This document shows, piece after piece, positions 46,794 to 56,590 of a stretch of DNA of 64,000 nt; the first letter of the stretch is position 1; each line of letters begins with the position of its first letter. Location: positions 27,073-91,072 of the forward strand of contig SECL01000019.1 of the NCBI GenBank assembly GCA_004173455.1. The letters run 5' to 3'. A model generated the notes under the pieces. The model ran no database searches, had not been told where the DNA came from, and saw only the letters and a program-made list of their open reading frames with translations. Source of the stretch: Moraxellaceae bacterium (lineage in GTDB: Bacteria; Pseudomonadota; Gammaproteobacteria; Pseudomonadales; Moraxellaceae). Both the position numbers and the translations under genes were made by a program.

Positions 46794-48776
46794 ATGAATC
46801 AGGCTCTTGCTGCGGATAGGTTTTGCCAGAAATTTCCTGTTGTCTTTGACTGGACGGTGTTGATTGAAAGTCATCATCTGGATTTTGCAGAATTAAACAG
46901 TCTAAATTGTCATTCTACAGCTTGGTCAATGAGTAAGGGCAAGCCGTTGATTTATGCCCAGATTGAAAACCTGATGCAACACGGCTTTAAAAAATTCCTG
47001 ATTGCCTTGTTTCGCGTCGATAGCATTGTCAGGCAGCAAATCCAGCAATTGCAGACATTGTATCCAGCTTGCACATTTAAATGCATACAGGTTCGGGATT
47101 CATGGTTTTTTGAACAAACTACCAGTCTGACCCTGCAAGCTGAAAAATACCTGCAACATTATATTAATATTTTTTTATGCCATGATCCGGTGACGCCCTC
47201 ATTTGTCTGGGTGCAAAAAATCCAGAGCCGCCGTTTTAACCCTATTCAATACTTAAAAATTGACCCACATCATGCCTGTCCGCTGGTTTGGGTCAAGGAT
47301 CAAAATACCTCTGAAAAAAATTCAGGCAGCGCTTGCGACGTATTGGGATTTTGGTTGGACATCAAGGGTTTTGCGCACCGTTATCGCCGCTTGCGTCATA
47401 TGACACCGGTCGTGCAGGGTTCCAGAATTCAAGCCTGTTTTCATCAAGTCAACCAGCACTGCGAAGAAATCCTGCTGCATCCGGAAGCGCATGATCTACT
47501 TACAGATTGCAGCAATGACAGCATGGTGGCCAGTCGCTGCTTTAATCAGGTTTCCATTGACCCAAAAATGGGCGTGGTCACCAAACAATCCACTGAAGTG
47601 CGAAAACTACAGCAGGAAGTGCATTTTTATCAAAGCCTGCCTGCGCACTTGCAGATTTATTTTCCACGACTGCTCGATTCCGGCCTAACTGCTGTCGATA
47701 CAACGACTACCAATACAACTGCTGTCGATATAGCTACTGCCAATATAACCACTCATAATGATCCAGCAAGTACGGTAAACGGTACGGCATGGTATTCACT
47801 GGAATATTATCCGTATAAATCGCTGTCGCAATACTTTGTGTACTATGCCCTGCCTGTTGAAAGCTGGGATGATATTTTTGATCGCGTGTTGTCCATTCAT
47901 CAGCAATTTATCTCAACCACTAGCCCGCATTCCGAACCACTAGCGGCTAAATCTGCCTTCATTGACAGTGACGCGCTCAACCAGTTTTATGCGCACAAAC
48001 TCAATGCCCGATTGGCACAGGCCAGAAGCAGTGTTGATCTGCAACATATTTTGGATGCCAAAACCATTTGTCTCAATGGTCAAACCCTGCATGGTTTTGC
48101 CACGTTGCAACCCTGGCTGATGCAGCAGATCAAACAACTTAGCACCAATGTTGAAATTGGCTTTGTGCATGGTGATCTGTGTTTTTCCAACATTTTGTTT
48201 GAACCCGGCAGTGGCGTACTGCGGCTGATTGATCCACGTGGTGATTTTATGGGTTCTGTCAATCAGGGTGATCCGCGCTATGACCTTGCCAAGGTACTGC
48301 ATTCAGTGCATGGACGTTATGACTTTATTATCAATGACTTGTTCCGGCTGGAACAGGATGGCCTGAACTTTGAACTCAGTATGCCGCAATCAGACTACCT
48401 AGAAAGCGTTCAAGCGCTTCTGTTTGATAAAATACAGGCACATACAACCTACGCGCTAGATGAGCTGATTTTGCTGGAAAGTCTGCTGTTTTTGACCATG
48501 TTGCCCCTGCATCGTGATCAGCCCAAACGCCAGATTGCGTTTTTGCTCACCGGCCTCAAACTGCTCAATGCTGTTTATGCGCGTGTTACTGCAACGGCAC
48601 CCTTGCAGCACAGCGACTTAATACAACAGAGCGTGTCGATACAACATGGCAACAGCAATACCGCTTCGCAGCCCGTGGTCATAGCAGCGATGGCAGCAGA
48701 GGCAGTAAACCAGAAACAAAACTGGCCTATCGGCGTTGTACCCGCACCAGTACAGGCCATTGAAACCGTCATTTGA
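46794..48776 (+). CDS. NTase-like / aminoglycoside-kinase-like fusion protein
   Basis: A 660-residue two-part protein. Residues about 20-180 resemble a sugar nucleotidyltransferase (GKPLIYAQIENLMQHGFKKFLIA) but lack the GxGxR loop, so this half looks inactive. The C-terminal half is an APH/choline-kinase-like phosphotransferase: GFVHGDLCFSNILF (about 455-468) with catalytic Asp, and LIDPRGDF (about 477). A Thr-rich linker at about 298-325 contains a 30-bp tandem repeat. ATG 46794 has GAGG upstream. First of four genes; probably phosphorylates a precursor for a surface glycan. Confidence 0.72.
   Translation: MNQALAADRFCQKFPVVFDWTVLIESHHLDFAELNSLNCHSTAWSMSKGKPLIYAQIENLMQHGFKKFLIALFRVDSIVRQQIQQLQTLYPACTFKCIQVRDSWFFEQTTSLTLQAEKYLQHYINIFLCHDPVTPSFVWVQKIQSRRFNPIQYLKIDPHHACPLVWVKDQNTSEKNSGSACDVLGFWLDIKGFAHRYRRLRHMTPVVQGSRIQACFHQVNQHCEEILLHPEAHDLLTDCSNDSMVASRCFNQVSIDPKMGVVTKQSTEVRKLQQEVHFYQSLPAHLQIYFPRLLDSGLTAVDTTTTNTTAVDIATANITTHNDPASTVNGTAWYSLEYYPYKSLSQYFVYYALPVESWDDIFDRVLSIHQQFISTTSPHSEPLAAKSAFIDSDALNQFYAHKLNARLAQARSSVDLQHILDAKTICLNGQTLHGFATLQPWLMQQIKQLSTNVEIGFVHGDLCFSNILFEPGSGVLRLIDPRGDFMGSVNQGDPRYDLAKVLHSVHGRYDFIINDLFRLEQDGLNFELSMPQSDYLESVQALLFDKIQAHTTYALDELILLESLLFLTMLPLHRDQPKRQIAFLLTGLKLLNAVYARVTATAPLQHSDLIQQSVSIQHGNSNTASQPVVIAAMAAEAVNQKQNWPIGVVPAPVQAIETVI
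47687..47746 (+). repeat. 30-bp tandem repeat in coding sequence (2 copies)
   Basis: Two 30-bp units starting AACTGCTGTCGATA, six mismatches apart, encode TAVDTTTTNT and TAVDIATANI. Copy-number change would keep the frame and alter only linker length. Confidence 0.75.
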
Positions 48777-48797
48777 TTATAAAAACAGGGGTTAAAC

Positions 48798-49262
48798 ATG
48801 CGCTTATGTATTGATATTGACGGTACGCTGTGTGAAATCAGACAGCCACATCAGACCTATGCAGACGTGCAACCGCTGCCCGGTGCTATCGAAAAACTTC
48901 AAGCACTGCGCAAGGCCGGTCATTACATTATTCTGGCCACTGCCCGACACATGAAAACCTGCGATGCCAATGTCGGCATGGTGATTGCGCGTCAGGGCAA
49001 AATTCTGCTGCAATGGCTGGAAGACCATCAGATTGAATACGATGAAATCTGGTTTGGCAAACCAAATGCCGATATTTACATTGATGATCGGGGCTACCGT
49101 TTTCAGGGCAACTGGCCTGATATTTCTATTGAACAACTGAGCGAATTGGCCATGCCAGAAATTGCCATGACAGGCAATGGGTCGCAGGGTACAACCAAGC
49201 ACAAGACTAGTACTGCAAGACATGCTGCATCGCCACGAGCTGCGGTTAGCGAACAGGTCTAA
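48798..49262 (+). CDS. HAD-superfamily phosphatase (capsule/LPS type)
   Basis: A 154-residue HAD protein: DIDGTLCE nucleophile motif (Asp5/Asp7), ILATAR motif II, and KPNADIYIDDRG with the Lys and acidic pair. It resembles the small capsule-biosynthesis phosphatases that accompany sugar nucleotidyltransferases. The C-terminal 30 residues are low-complexity. Start is 21 bases after the kinase fusion. Confidence 0.85.
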   Translation: MRLCIDIDGTLCEIRQPHQTYADVQPLPGAIEKLQALRKAGHYIILATARHMKTCDANVGMVIARQGKILLQWLEDHQIEYDEIWFGKPNADIYIDDRGYRFQGNWPDISIEQLSELAMPEIAMTGNGSQGTTKHKTSTARHAASPRAAVSEQV

Positions 49263-49289
49263 AGCCTCATCCGAATCAAGGAGTTTGAA

Positions 49290-50039
49290 ATGAATATCGT
49301 TATTCCCATGGCAGGTGCCGGTTCACGGTTTAGTAAGGCAGGCTTTAGCACGCCAAAACCACTGATTGAGGTACACGGCAAGCCCATGTATCAGTGGGCG
49401 ACCAATTCGCTGCCATTAGAATACGCGTCACGACTAGTTTTTATTGTGCGTGAAGATGCCTTTACCGCACAGATTATTGACGACATCAACAAGACCTACG
49501 GCATGTTTGAACCCCGCATTAAGGTGTTGGAAAGCCTTAGCCGAGGTCAGGCAGAGACCGTATATCTGGCGCGCGATTTGATGGATTTAACCCAGCCTAC
49601 CCTGATTCATAACGCTGATACGGCATTTCAACACATGGACATGCCGGATGATGATGTGTTTGGCGGACTGGTGGTATTTGAAGCAGCGCCAGATGATGCC
49701 CGCTGGAGCTTTGCCAGAACACATGATGAACAGCCTGATCGGGTGATTGAAGTACGTGAAAAAAAGATTATTTCACGGCTGGCGTCTACTGGAACCTACT
49801 ATTTTTCTGATACCGCCTGGCTGTTATATTCAATCAAACATTCATTGTTAAATAATATGACCGAACAAGGCGAGTTTTATATCGCGCCTCTGTATAACCG
49901 CGCCATTGAAGATGGACACTATATCCAGCGCTTAACTTGTAAGCATTTTACCTGCCTTGGTACGCCGGAAGAACTGGAAAGTGCCTTGCCGCGCATGCCG
50001 TTGCTGATGAACAGCCAGATTACCCAGATTGCGGTTTAA
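49290..50039 (+). CDS. sugar-phosphate nucleotidyltransferase
   Basis: A 249-residue nucleotidyltransferase: VIPMAGAGSRFSKAGFSTPKPLIEVHGKPM carries the signature glycine-rich loop and Lys, with IHNADTAF as the metal site and a terminal CLGTPEELESAL. It should activate a sugar or polyol phosphate with NTP for a surface glycan. Neighbouring kinase and phosphatase genes suggest one nucleotide-sugar pathway. Confidence 0.87.
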   Translation: MNIVIPMAGAGSRFSKAGFSTPKPLIEVHGKPMYQWATNSLPLEYASRLVFIVREDAFTAQIIDDINKTYGMFEPRIKVLESLSRGQAETVYLARDLMDLTQPTLIHNADTAFQHMDMPDDDVFGGLVVFEAAPDDARWSFARTHDEQPDRVIEVREKKIISRLASTGTYYFSDTAWLLYSIKHSLLNNMTEQGEFYIAPLYNRAIEDGHYIQRLTCKHFTCLGTPEELESALPRMPLLMNSQITQIAV

Positions 50040-50113
50040 CTTGAGCTCGGCACAAAAGGCAAAAGACTTTCTGTGTAGGGAAATCTTATTCAATAAGCCC
50101 ATCCCTTTTACAA

Positions 50114-51208
50114 ATGACGTTTAACATGACTTCTAATACGACTTTTAATCTAATGAAGCATCAGGATTTTTTTAAATTAAATTCGGCACAAATGCTGCAA
50201 CAGCTTCAATCGACTAATTTGCCGAAAGGCTTAACAGCCCCGATAGAATCTTCTGCTGCTTTACTAAAACCGATTGATAGCTGTGACATTAGCGTGGTGA
50301 TTCAAGGGCCAGTGTTTAGTCATACCACGCCGCTGGCACCGGATGGCATTACCCGACAGGTATTACAGGCACTCAGGCAATATTTGCCACAAGCCACGCT
50401 GATTTTATCCACATGGAAAGACCAGCCAGTAAAAGGTTTGGATGCAGATATCCTATTACAGCTTGATGATCCGGGAACCACCAGTTTTTACCGCAAAGGT
50501 GCCAAAGCTGAAAACCTGTATAACAACGGCAATCGATTGATTTTTTCAACGCAAGCTGGACTAGCACAGGTTAAAACCAAATATACCCTGAAAATCCGTA
50601 GTGACCTGTTGCTGTTTCATCCGCTGTTTAGCAGTTACTTTAACCAGTTTTATCATATCGATGCACCATGGCAAGTATTGCAACAACGTATTATTGGCTT
50701 TCCAATTTATAGCCTAAAATATGAAACTGCTATACAACCAGACCTCAGTCAAAAAATACAATCACGACCCTTTCATGTATCGGACTGGGCTTATTTTGGC
50801 CTAACCACTGATTTGCAAACCCTGTTTGATTGCCCGCTCATGGATGAACCATCCACATCACGCTGGTTTGAGTCGCGTCCCAAGCCTAGCAATGACTTAT
50901 GGCCAGACCGCTTGTGGCGTTATTCACCGGAGCAATATATTGTATCCAATCTGGCTCAGCGCACTTTGGGTATTCGCTTAGATCACGCCTCACAGGATGA
51001 CGCAGAAATTTTACAAGCTTCCGAACGTTTTATTGCCAATAATTTTATGATTCTGGATCAGCATCAATGGGGTTTATGGTCGCTAAAATTACAGGTTTAT
51101 CAGGATCAGCTTCCACCTGAATTGCTAAAAGGTCTATATAGCCATCAGGTCTGGTATCAAGATTACCAAAAATACAGCATGAACACGCCCAACCTGATGC
51201 AGGCTTAG
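50114..51208 (+). CDS. WavE-family LPS/glycan glycosyltransferase-like protein
   Basis: A 364-residue WavE-like protein: DISVVIQGPVF, LILSTWKDQP, RKGAKAENLYNNGNRLIFSTQAGL and KIRSDLLLFHPLF are WavE landmarks. WavE in Vibrio cholerae is in the LPS core cluster. Last gene of the operon, so it likely transfers the residue made by the upstream enzymes. It ends before a strong terminator. Confidence 0.82.
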   Translation: MTFNMTSNTTFNLMKHQDFFKLNSAQMLQQLQSTNLPKGLTAPIESSAALLKPIDSCDISVVIQGPVFSHTTPLAPDGITRQVLQALRQYLPQATLILSTWKDQPVKGLDADILLQLDDPGTTSFYRKGAKAENLYNNGNRLIFSTQAGLAQVKTKYTLKIRSDLLLFHPLFSSYFNQFYHIDAPWQVLQQRIIGFPIYSLKYETAIQPDLSQKIQSRPFHVSDWAYFGLTTDLQTLFDCPLMDEPSTSRWFESRPKPSNDLWPDRLWRYSPEQYIVSNLAQRTLGIRLDHASQDDAEILQASERFIANNFMILDQHQWGLWSLKLQVYQDQLPPELLKGLYSHQVWYQDYQKYSMNTPNLMQA

Positions 51209-51259
51209 TGGATATTTTCTGGACTAGCGGTTTGTAGATCAGAGATATTTTTTAGATCA

Positions 51260-51308
51260 AAAAAGCCGCTTTATGCTGCATTGAAGCGAGAATAAAGCGG
51301 CTTTTTTA
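51260..51308. terminator. bidirectional terminator after the glycan operon
   Basis: AAAAAAGCCGCTTTAT / ATAAAGCGGCTTTTTT hairpin with an 18-base loop between convergent genes. Confidence 0.88.
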
Positions 51309-51328
51309 TTGTGAAAAACAACTTAAGA

Positions 51329-52462
51329 TTAAACCTGCCGATGTTCGGCCTGCAAGTATTCATCTGACTGCATTTCCAGCAAACGCGAACGGGTACGCTC
51401 GATTTCAAACGCCAGTTTTTGCCCCTCATACAATTCCAAAATGGATTGCTGCGCGGTCACAATCAGCTTGACCCCACGGTCATAAAACTCATCGACCAGA
51501 TAAATCAGTCGTCGCGTGGCATCGGCAATATTGTCATTTAACACGGGCACTTTACCCAGCAAAATGGTGTTGTAGGTATTGGCCAGCTCAATATAATCTG
51601 CCGGACTGCGCGGCTTCATGCACAGTTCGGCAAAATCGCACCACAATGTATCTTCGGTATGCCCGCGTGTTTCAATCAGACGCTCATTGACTGTAATGGG
51701 TTCATCAGAATAGTCCTGCTGGCATGTCAAAGCTGCAAAGCGTTTGGCCATCCAGATTTCGGCATCATGCGTCAAAGGCGATAAATACAAATGCGCCTGT
51801 TTCAGCACCCGCAAGCGATAATCAATCCCGGCATCCACGTTGAGCACCGTACAGCGATTTTTAAGCATGGCAATCGTCGGTAAAAACCGGTCACGGTGAA
51901 TGCCATTCTTATATAGGCCATCTGGCGCAATGTTAGAAGTTGCCACTAGCGTAATGCCGCGATCAAACAGCATTTGGAACAAATCACTTAAAATCATGGC
52001 ATCAGTGACATTAGTGACAAAAAACTCATCAAAACAAATAATCACGGCATCGGCATAAATCCGGTCAGCCACAATTTCCATGGGGTCACGCTGACCTGTC
52101 AGGCTATTTAGCTCTTTATGCACGCGCTGCATAAAATGATGAAAATGCATACGCATTTTACGACGAAATGGAATCGATTCAAAAAACTGATCCATGAGCC
52201 ATGTTTTGCCACGTCCTACGCCACCCCACATATAGACGCCCGTGGGCACTGGAGGCTGCCTTAACCGGCCAAAGGGTTTTTTGGAATATTCATAACGCTG
52301 GATCAGATGTTGCCAGACCTCATTGAGTGCATGAATGGCTGCGCCCTGCTCCTCATCCGGCATAAACTGCCCAGACGCCAGCGCATCCGTATAGCGCTGT
52401 TCGGGGGAACGCGCATCCGGCGCATAAGGATTTCTGGGATGTTCTGGCGCTTCAATACTCAT
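51329..52462 (-). CDS. zapE: cell division ATPase ZapE (AFG1-like)
   Basis: A 377-residue AFG1/ZapE AAA+ protein: YMWGGVGRGKTWLMDQF (Walker A), ICFDEFFVTN (Walker B), VATSNIAPDGLYKNG (sensor). It binds FtsZ and supports division. Length normal. Confidence 0.95.
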   Translation of the reverse strand: MSIEAPEHPRNPYAPDARSPEQRYTDALASGQFMPDEEQGAAIHALNEVWQHLIQRYEYSKKPFGRLRQPPVPTGVYMWGGVGRGKTWLMDQFFESIPFRRKMRMHFHHFMQRVHKELNSLTGQRDPMEIVADRIYADAVIICFDEFFVTNVTDAMILSDLFQMLFDRGITLVATSNIAPDGLYKNGIHRDRFLPTIAMLKNRCTVLNVDAGIDYRLRVLKQAHLYLSPLTHDAEIWMAKRFAALTCQQDYSDEPITVNERLIETRGHTEDTLWCDFAELCMKPRSPADYIELANTYNTILLGKVPVLNDNIADATRRLIYLVDEFYDRGVKLIVTAQQSILELYEGQKLAFEIERTRSRLLEMQSDEYLQAEHRQV

Positions 52463-52564
52463 ATAGGCTGCTCTAACACTACAATTGACTCAGTAAAATA
52501 AAAATATGCAACTCAAAACTTTTAAAAGCAGATTAAAAATATGCTAAAACCATGCTTCAAATCA

Positions 52565-53266
52565 TTAGGGAAAATACAATGCCAGTTGCTGGCATAACTC
52601 CGGTAAATGGCCATGAAAAAAATGGCTACAATTTGGCATCATGACCAGTTGCAGATCAAGCTGGCTAGCCCATGCAATGACTTCGTCCGGCGGTACAACT
52701 TCATCCACCTCCCCCATCAACACCACGGTATCAGATGCAAGGCTTAAATCCTGCATGGGATAATGATGCACTGGCGGTGCCACCAAAAAGGTTTTAAGCA
52801 GTTTAAAAGCAGCTAACTCGGCATTGATTTGTTGCTGGTTAAAGCGCGACGCAACCGCAGCAGCAATATACGCGCCAAAGGAAAATCCAGCCAGATACAA
52901 TTGAAGGGGTTTTGCATTGTTCTGTGCACTATTGTGAATATCGCTTTGCGGACTACTCTGCATATCGGCCTGCTGTTGAACCGGGCTTTGCTGCATGATC
53001 CAGTCCAGCACTGCCAGCGCATCATCAATCTCGCCGACCCCATTGGCATGCTGCCCAGTGCTGCTGCCAACGCCCCGAAAATTGAACGTCACCACAGATA
53101 TATTCTGGTTTTTAAAAAACCGCGCCAGTGTAGTGACCACCTTGTTGTCCATGGTGCCACCAAACAAAGGATGTGGATGGCAAATCAGCACCACCTGATT
53201 AGACGCTTGCCAAAGCGCACGCACCTGCAATGAACCGGCTGGCGCAGCAATCTGGATATCGCTCAT
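52565..53266 (-). CDS. small alpha/beta hydrolase
   Basis: A 233-residue alpha/beta hydrolase of the COG2945 type: ICHPHPLFGGTMDNKVV, FNFRGVGSSTG, nucleophile AGFSFGAY, GEVDEVVPPDEV and CSHFFHG. ATG 53266 with GAGGG upstream is preferred over 53344. A Gln/Asn-rich insert lies around residues 90-120. Function unknown; soluble esterase likely. Confidence 0.85.
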   Translation of the reverse strand: MSDIQIAAPAGSLQVRALWQASNQVVLICHPHPLFGGTMDNKVVTTLARFFKNQNISVVTFNFRGVGSSTGQHANGVGEIDDALAVLDWIMQQSPVQQQADMQSSPQSDIHNSAQNNAKPLQLYLAGFSFGAYIAAAVASRFNQQQINAELAAFKLLKTFLVAPPVHHYPMQDLSLASDTVVLMGEVDEVVPPDEVIAWASQLDLQLVMMPNCSHFFHGHLPELCQQLALYFP

Positions 53267-53481
53267 GGCTATGGCCCTCAAGCCGTGATGAAAATCTCTA
53301 TGCAACATGAATGCGATGTCACATGTATCGTATGCAACCCGCATTGGCTTTGATCGTGCAAAAGCATCAAAAGCAGTGCTGTATATTACGTTTTTTAGCC
53401 TTTATATGTAATAGCGTACGACTAAAATCTAATCATTAAGCCCTATAGCTACTCATCTTTTGACAAGCTGTCTATTATCGT

Positions 53482-54513
53482 CTATCTAGCCTGCTGCGCC
53501 TTGCGGTACTGGTTTGGACTTTGGCCACTCCAGCGCATAAAGGCATGGGCAAAAGCCGAGGCTTCATTGTAATGCAGCTTTTCAGCAACTTGCTCAATCG
53601 ACTCACTACTGGACAGCAGCAACTGGCAGGCTTGCTCAAAGCGCAACTGGTCGCGCAGTGTGCGAAAACTGGTCTCTTGTTCAGCCAGCCGATAGCGCAA
53701 GGTACGCTCAGACAAACCCAATGCCGTAGCCACTGCAGCAATCGGCGGCAGAAAGTGGCGCTGCATGTTTAAATAATCCAGCACTTGCTCCTTAATAGAC
53801 ACGCCCTGCTGCTCTTCCTGCAAATATTGCTGCAATGCCTCATCACATTGCTGCCGGTATCGCTGATGGGTGGCGGCATCACTGGCCATAATTGGATGAT
53901 TCAAATCGGTGGTCTTGCAGTAAAATGCCCCAAATGGCTGATCAAAATAAAGTGGCACCGTATAAAACTGCTGGTATTGCTGTAAAACTTCTGGATCGCT
54001 AGGCGCACTAAACGGCAAATCAATGCGCTCAATCGAAATCTGAACGCCCAATGCCGCTTGCATATCGTTGAGCAATTTTAATGTGCCTGCAATTTCGGCA
54101 TCGGCTCGGAAGCGATGTAGCACCGGATCAGTTTCCAGTGAATCGTAGCGGAGAATAGTTAAATCCTGCTGCTGACTTAACGCCAGTTTGCCAAACAGAA
54201 AAGTGATTTTTTGATAGTTCACCCCCAGTTGCATGGCCTGCTGCAAATCGGGGCTGGTCATCAGCAACATGAGCAACGGCCCATAACCGGCCAGATTAAA
54301 CTGCTGTCCAATATACAAGCCAATGGCTGGATGACGGATTTGACCCACAATTTGCTTTTGAATAGCATATTCCAGCTCAAGGTCAATCACTGCCGAGGGA
54401 TCAAGCTGACTTACATCCAGTGCCAGATTGTGCAAAATAGCCTGCATATCTTCGCCTGCTGCCTGCAAACCCTGTAATAAATACAATAATCCCAACACTG
54501 AGCGTTTGGCCAT
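53482..54513 (-). CDS. AraC-family regulator (OruR/ArgR-like)
   Basis: A 343-residue AraC protein with an Arabinose_bd-type N-terminal domain and C-terminal HTHs (IAAVATALGLSERTLRYRL; QVAEKLHYNEASAFAHAFMRWSGQSPNQYRK). It diverges from the Baeyer-Villiger monooxygenase gene, which it probably regulates. Confidence 0.88.
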   Translation of the reverse strand: MAKRSVLGLLYLLQGLQAAGEDMQAILHNLALDVSQLDPSAVIDLELEYAIQKQIVGQIRHPAIGLYIGQQFNLAGYGPLLMLLMTSPDLQQAMQLGVNYQKITFLFGKLALSQQQDLTILRYDSLETDPVLHRFRADAEIAGTLKLLNDMQAALGVQISIERIDLPFSAPSDPEVLQQYQQFYTVPLYFDQPFGAFYCKTTDLNHPIMASDAATHQRYRQQCDEALQQYLQEEQQGVSIKEQVLDYLNMQRHFLPPIAAVATALGLSERTLRYRLAEQETSFRTLRDQLRFEQACQLLLSSSESIEQVAEKLHYNEASAFAHAFMRWSGQSPNQYRKAQQAR

Positions 54514-54791
54514 AGCTGTCCAGTCTAATGAGGTTGCCTAATAATTTTAAACCGTTATTGCAGCGCGTTATATTCAATCATTTGCGTATTAAAATGAGGA
54601 GGCACAAATTACACCTACCAAATTATACTTAACAACCTATGTAGCACAATTTACAAAAAAGGGCGTTTGCCGAAAAAAACAATTTCCTTGTCAACCTTAG
54701 CATGGTTTATCATCGCGCACTTCTTTAGTATTGCCCGCAGATTACATTTTTATCAAAAAATGTCTTACCGATTGTTGCTCAGGAGCCTGAC
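54514..54791. other. divergent regulator/BVMO promoter region
   Basis: 278 AT-rich bases between divergent genes, expected to contain both promoters and the AraC-protein sites. No clear repeat pair found by eye. Confidence 0.4.
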
Positions 54792-56327
54792 ATGAATGCT
54801 TCAGTAAACCCAAAAAAGAATGGTGGATCATCTTCCGAAGCCTCGCGTGTGCTGGAAATGGTCATTATTGGCGCTGGTTTTGGTGGACTGGGCATGGCCA
54901 TCCGCATGCTACAGGAAGGCCGTAAAGACTTTTTATTACTGGAAAAAGCCAGTGAAGTGGGTGGCACATGGCGCGAAAACAGCTATCCGGGTGCCGCTTG
55001 CGACGTGCAATCCCACATGTATTCCTTTTCCTTTGCGCCAAAGAATGATTGGTCAAAACGCTACGCTGAACGTCCTGAAATTTATAACTATATTCAGGAA
55101 ACCACTGATAAATTTGGCTTACGCCCATACCTAAAATTCAATGCCGAAGTACGCGGTGCCCATTTCAATGAACAGGGCGCATACTGGAGCTTAGACCTCA
55201 AAGACGGCAGCACGTTATATACCAAATACGTGGTGTTGGCTTCTGGGCCATTGCATGTACCGCAAATTCCCAACTATAAAGGCATGGAAAAGTTCAAGGG
55301 CAAGATTTTCCACTCTGCACAGTGGGACCACAGCTACGACCTGACCGGCAAAAAAGTAGCCTCTATTGGCACGGGTGGCAGTGCGATTCAGTACATTCCG
55401 GAAATTGCACCAAAAGTACAACAACTAGACGTTTATCAGCGCACGCCGGCATGGGTTATTCCACGCGATGAACGCAAATATGGCAACTTTGATAAAGCCC
55501 TGTTTGAAAAAATTCCATTTGCCCGTCAGTTACATCGTGCCCGCCTGTACTGGAGCAACGAATCGCGGGTAATGCCAATTTTTCATCCAAAAATTATGCA
55601 GGCGGCGCAAAAAGGTGTAGAGCTTTTTATTCGTTATCAGGTTAAGGGTGACAAGGAACTGGCTCAAAAACTCACCCCAAACTATGTGTTGGGCTGTAAG
55701 CGGATTTTGATTTCCAACCGCTACTATCCTACCTTTACCCGCAACAATGTCGACCTGATTCTGGACAGCATTCAGGAATTTACTGAAACTGGCATTATCA
55801 CCAAAGACGGTACGCACCGCGAAGCAGATTGTGTGGTACTGGGTACAGGCTTTATTGTTGACCCGCGCATTTACATGAAAGACTTTCCCTGCACTGGCTT
55901 AAATGGCCGTGAGCTGATGAATGACTGGAAAGACGGTGCCGAAGCGTTTTATGGCATTAGCGTTGCGGGTTATCCAAACCTGTTTCAACTGGTTGGGCCA
56001 AATACTGCACTGGGTCATAACTCCATTATTTTTATGATTGAAGCGCAGGCCAACTATATTCTGGACGCGATTAAAACCGTTGAGAAGAAAAAAGCCGACT
56101 ATCTGGATGTTAAGCCGGACGTGCAAGCCGAGTTTAATGACAACGTGCAGAAAAAGCTTAAAGGCACCGTGTGGCAAAACGGCGGTTGTGTAAGCTGGTA
56201 TCAACAAGAAGATGGCAAAAACTTTACCATCTGGCCGGGTTATACCTGGCGCTACTGGCTAGAAACCCGCAAGATCAAGCCAAGTGCCTATCATTTTGTG
56301 AAAGTAAAAGCCAAGCAGGCTGTTTAA
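54792..56327 (+). CDS. Baeyer-Villiger monooxygenase (flavin-dependent)
   Basis: A 511-residue class B flavoprotein monooxygenase. FAD Rossmann GAGFGG (27-32), the BVMO fingerprint FKGKIFHSAQWD (168-179), and NADPH Rossmann GTGGSA (193-198) are all present. It turns ketones into esters or lactones, linking it to alkane/ketone degradation. AGGAGC lies upstream of ATG 54792. Confidence 0.94.
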   Translation: MNASVNPKKNGGSSSEASRVLEMVIIGAGFGGLGMAIRMLQEGRKDFLLLEKASEVGGTWRENSYPGAACDVQSHMYSFSFAPKNDWSKRYAERPEIYNYIQETTDKFGLRPYLKFNAEVRGAHFNEQGAYWSLDLKDGSTLYTKYVVLASGPLHVPQIPNYKGMEKFKGKIFHSAQWDHSYDLTGKKVASIGTGGSAIQYIPEIAPKVQQLDVYQRTPAWVIPRDERKYGNFDKALFEKIPFARQLHRARLYWSNESRVMPIFHPKIMQAAQKGVELFIRYQVKGDKELAQKLTPNYVLGCKRILISNRYYPTFTRNNVDLILDSIQEFTETGIITKDGTHREADCVVLGTGFIVDPRIYMKDFPCTGLNGRELMNDWKDGAEAFYGISVAGYPNLFQLVGPNTALGHNSIIFMIEAQANYILDAIKTVEKKKADYLDVKPDVQAEFNDNVQKKLKGTVWQNGGCVSWYQQEDGKNFTIWPGYTWRYWLETRKIKPSAYHFVKVKAKQAV

Positions 56328-56340
56328 CGACTGGCTAATA

Positions 56341-56378
56341 TGTTAAGAAAGAGTCGCTTTGGAGGCTCTTTCTTAACC
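56341..56378. terminator. strong hairpin after the BVMO gene
   Basis: GTTAAGAAAGAG / CTCTTTCTTAAC: 12-bp perfect stem with a short loop just after the stop codon. T tract is internal rather than after, so efficiency is uncertain. Confidence 0.65.
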
Positions 56379-56590
56379 AATAGCTTGATCCAGACTTTTT
56401 GAATTTAATCAGCCAAGATAAATATTAACTTTGAAATTAAAATTTACATTAGAATAATTTTCCAGTAATCATTAACTATTAAGCTGTTAATTTCCGTTTC
56501 ACTTAACAATTTCTTAATATTTAGCTTCCCGCTTAGTCGTCATAATAATGATCACGTTAAAACGATACTTTATAATTTTGGAGCGAGTTA

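Noticed and set aside
46523..46795. 90-codon minus-strand frame in the alkR-operon gap
   Set aside because: AT-rich with no ribosome site, overlaps the alkR terminator and the next gene's start.
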